Origin: Prevotellaceae bacterium UBA1787
GTDB taxonomy: Bacteria > Bacteroidota > Bacteroidia > Bacteroidales > Bacteroidaceae
Assembly: GCA_002315195.1 (NCBI GenBank)
Contig: DCGD01000122.1
Location: 19,326 to 27,263, forward strand
Length of the DNA: 7,938 nucleotides
Direction: 5' to 3'
Made by a program: the position numbers and the translations under genes
Shown: positions 6,987 through 7,938 of the stretch, in pieces
Numbering within the stretch: the first letter of the stretch is position 1
Layout: the number at the start of each line of letters is the position of its first letter
Notes under the pieces: model-generated
Seen by the model: only the letters and a program-made list of their open reading frames with translations
Database searches by the model: none
Told to the model about the DNA's origin: nothing

Positions 6987-7012
6987 TGTCTTGGTGTTGG
7001 AAACCAAAGACA
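6987..7012 (-). promoter_or_regulatory. Hairpin in the presumed leader of the small lipoprotein gene
   Basis: TGTCTTGGT (6987-6995) pairs with ACCAAAGACA (7003-7012), nine pairs with one bulged A and a 7-base loop. It falls just downstream of the minus-strand promoter at 7035-7042, so it would sit near the 5' end of a ~180-base leader. It could stabilise or regulate that transcript. No known riboswitch or RNA family was recognised. Confidence 0.3.
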
Positions 7013-7034
7013 GTATAAATCAAAACCAGTAAGG

Positions 7035-7042
7035 CAAAGGTA
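7035..7042 (-). promoter_or_regulatory. Bacteroides-type -7 box, probably for the small lipoprotein gene
   Basis: The minus strand reads TACCTTTG (plus-strand CAAAGGTA), an exact TAnnTTTG match and a form often seen in Bacteroides promoters. Upstream on that strand is a T-rich tract (7055-7068 region) instead of a clear TTTG. Transcription would begin near 7028 and reach the lipoprotein ATG at 6846 after roughly 180 bases. No other gene lies between, so the lipoprotein is the likely target unless a small RNA is made. Confidence 0.55.
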
Positions 7043-7621
7043 GCAAAATTATTTGAGAAAAAAAACATTTTGGGAGATTTTTTTATGGTTGAGCAATTTG
7101 AGCCCGATTTCCGTCTGTTCAATTCAACTTTTAGCATTTGACTTTTGTGGCAGCGGCGTTGTCTATGGTTTTTTGAAGGTACATACGTTCGACAAGCGCA
7201 GGAGTTCGTGTAATAGTTTATCAAACTATACAAAGATGTATGGCAAAGATATCCTTGGTTTTGATGGCAGTAATAATTTCTGATTTCGGTGGTGGAAATG
7301 AATTCGACGGGCGCAACGCCAATTTTTCTTCTTGAATGGATGAAGCGCGGAGAAAGAGTAGCATGGCATGTACGCATCAGATAAAAACAACATTGTCACG
7401 ATTAATTTACCATGAGTAAAACGAATCAAGAAAAGATATAGGCAAAATTTCGACATGTTTGCTGTAATGGCTGTTTTTTGGCGAGAACCCATTAGTTTGT
7501 TTTTTGTATGGTTTTGTAAAGTTCAGTTGTAATTTCATGTTTTTGTATGTTTTTTTAAAAGTCTGTAATTTAACCTCTTATAAAATTGTTGATTTTTTTT
7601 TGAAAAAAAGTTGTCTGGAAA
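7043..7621. other. AT-rich gene-free stretch before the rRNA promoter
   Basis: No credible gene is seen. The long minus-strand frames here overlap one another and translate to Cys/His/Arg-rich, low-quality sequence. Short protein-like runs appear in a third minus frame (for example EIITAIKTKDIFAIHL at about 7233-7280, closed by a stop at 7221-7223), which might be a decayed gene but could be chance. From about 7495 the DNA becomes very T- and A-rich, with nine Ts then GA then seven As at 7593-7609. That would suit an UP-element or bent DNA next to a strong promoter. Confidence 0.5.
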
Positions 7622-7654
7622 TTTGGTTCGTATGCGAAACTGGTTGTACTTTTG
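7622..7654 (+). promoter_or_regulatory. rRNA operon promoter
   Basis: A -33 box TTTG (7622-7625) and an exact -7 box TACTTTTG (7647-7654) are separated by 21 bases, a good match to the Bacteroides vegetative promoter. The transcription start should lie near 7660, giving a pre-16S leader of about 255 bases. The AT-rich block just upstream (7561-7610) may raise its strength. This is the only TAnnTTTG match found on the plus strand between 7400 and the 16S start, so a single promoter is inferred. Confidence 0.85.
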
Positions 7655-7699
7655 CACTCGCTTTCGGGAACGAAAAGTTGAACGGAGGCGAAGAAGAAG

Positions 7700-7712
7700 C
7701 GTTCTTTGAAAA
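7700..7712 (+). promoter_or_regulatory. boxA-like rRNA antitermination site
   Basis: CGTTCTTTGAAAA resembles the boxA element of bacterial rRNA leaders (TGCTCTTTAACAA in E. coli; TTCTTTGAAA types in other phyla), which recruits NusB/S10 so RNA polymerase resists Rho termination. It lies about 40 bases after the inferred transcription start, an expected place. A second partial copy of the core, CTTTGAAA, occurs at 7834-7841. Confidence 0.7.
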
Positions 7713-7882
7713 GATGACATATTGAAAACAACGAAGAAGTACAAGAGAGCAGCCGCTGCGCTATGTCCGTTGGGCAAAGTCGTTTCGGCTGGGGAAAATG
7801 AAACCGTCAATGTCCCGGCCTGTCAGGCTCGGGCTTTGAAATCTCCGAGAGATACGGAATCCTGAAGGAATCAGACAGTTGT

Positions 7883-7902
7883 CGTCCGGCTTCGGTCGGG
7901 CG
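7883..7902 (+). other. UUCG-capped hairpin just before 16S
   Basis: CGTCCGGC (7883-7890) and GTCGGGCG (7895-7902) form an eight-pair stem with two G-U pairs, closed by a C(UUCG)G tetraloop, an exceptionally stable loop. It ends about 13 bases before the 16S 5' end. There is no T-run after it, so it is a folding or processing element of the precursor, not a terminator. Confidence 0.75.
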
Positions 7903-7915
7903 CAGAGATATCATT

Positions 7916-7938
7916 ACAATGGAGAGTTTGATCCTGGC
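7916..7938 (+). rRNA. rrs: 16S ribosomal RNA, first bases only
   Basis: The window ends in AGAGTTTGATCCTGGC (7923-7938), the near-universal 5' sequence of bacterial 16S rRNA. The mature 5' end is placed near 7916 by comparison with E. coli, where about seven bases precede this motif; it could shift by a few bases. The gene continues past the right edge, presumably followed by tRNAs, 23S and 5S. Confidence 0.95.

Larger units (their letters stand above)
7660..7915 (+). ncRNA. Pre-16S leader (external transcribed spacer)
   Basis: This transcribed leader runs from the inferred start near 7660 to the 16S 5' end. It contains a boxA-like site (7700-7712) and several hairpins. CAGCCG (7750-7755) can pair with CGGCTG (7786-7791). 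CCCGGCCT (7814-7821) pairs with AGGCTCGGG (7825-7833), with one bulged T. ATCTC/GAGAT (7841-7853) has a 3-base loop. An 8-bp stem closed by a UUCG loop sits at 7883-7902. GGAATC is repeated at 7856-7861 and 7867-7872. The leader is removed during rRNA maturation; the partner strand of the long processing stem lies beyond the window. Confidence 0.75.

Noticed and set aside
6982..7377. 131-codon minus-strand frame
   Set aside because: The composition is Cys/His/Arg-rich, it overlaps another long frame, and it crosses an exact promoter box and its leader; unlikely to be translated as one protein.
7226..7492. 88-codon minus-strand frame
   Set aside because: It overlaps the preceding frame and has no recognisable motif; the hydrophobic part reflects AT-rich DNA.
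7504..7725. 73-codon plus-strand frame
   Set aside because: It runs across the AT-rich block, rRNA promoter and boxA-like site, all of which explain the sequence better than coding.
7535..7810. 91-codon minus-strand frame across the rRNA promoter
   Set aside because: It lies antisense to the rRNA promoter and leader, which explain this sequence.
7814..7833. Leader hairpin considered as an intrinsic terminator
   Set aside because: No T-run follows and it sits in the rRNA leader after a boxA-like site, so a structural or processing role fits better.

Overview
The window looks like a stretch of a Bacteroidales (Bacteroidota) chromosome. Several promoters match the Bacteroides-type -7 box TAnnTTTG and no start has a convincing Shine-Dalgarno sequence. 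The gene complement (a lipoprotein Omp85/TamA-type protein, Bacteroides-style small lipoproteins) and the first bases of a 16S rRNA preceded by a Bacteroidota-like leader fit the same group. The genus cannot be fixed from what is visible.

Layout, left to right. (1) Positions 3-314 (+) are the 3' end of an unrecognised protein whose start lies outside the window. (2) About 650 bp without a credible gene follow, ending in a strong hairpin that terminates the next gene. (3) Positions 966-1727 (-) encode an exported glycerophosphodiester phosphodiesterase with its own promoter. (4) Positions 1852-3018 (-) and 3034-3807 (-) form a two-gene unit: an SpoU/TrmH-type RNA methyltransferase followed 15 bp later by a membrane-anchored family-2 glycosyltransferase. 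(5) A 278-bp AT-rich divergent promoter region carries a dyad symmetry. (6) Positions 4086-6401 (+) encode a 771-residue Omp85-family outer-membrane protein with a lipoprotein signal (TamL-like), probably starting at TTG. (7) Positions 6367-6846 (-) encode a small lipoprotein whose 3' end overlaps that of tamL by 35 bp. (8) About 750 bp hold a promoter and leader for the lipoprotein gene, then AT-rich DNA without a credible gene. (9) From about 7622 to the end lie the rRNA promoter, a structured leader with a boxA-like antitermination site, and the first ~23 bases of 16S rRNA.

Most genes with recognisable products concern the cell envelope: phospholipid headgroup turnover (GDPD), glycan synthesis (GT2), and outer-membrane protein insertion (TamL). 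The RNA methyltransferase and the rRNA operon concern translation. I see no mobile element, CRISPR array, tRNA, toxin-antitoxin pair or defence island, and no convincing new multi-gene system. The points most worth following up are the divergent tamL/trmH promoter dyad, the TTG start of tamL, the long leader of the small lipoprotein gene, the two boxA-like copies in the rRNA leader, and the two gene-free stretches.
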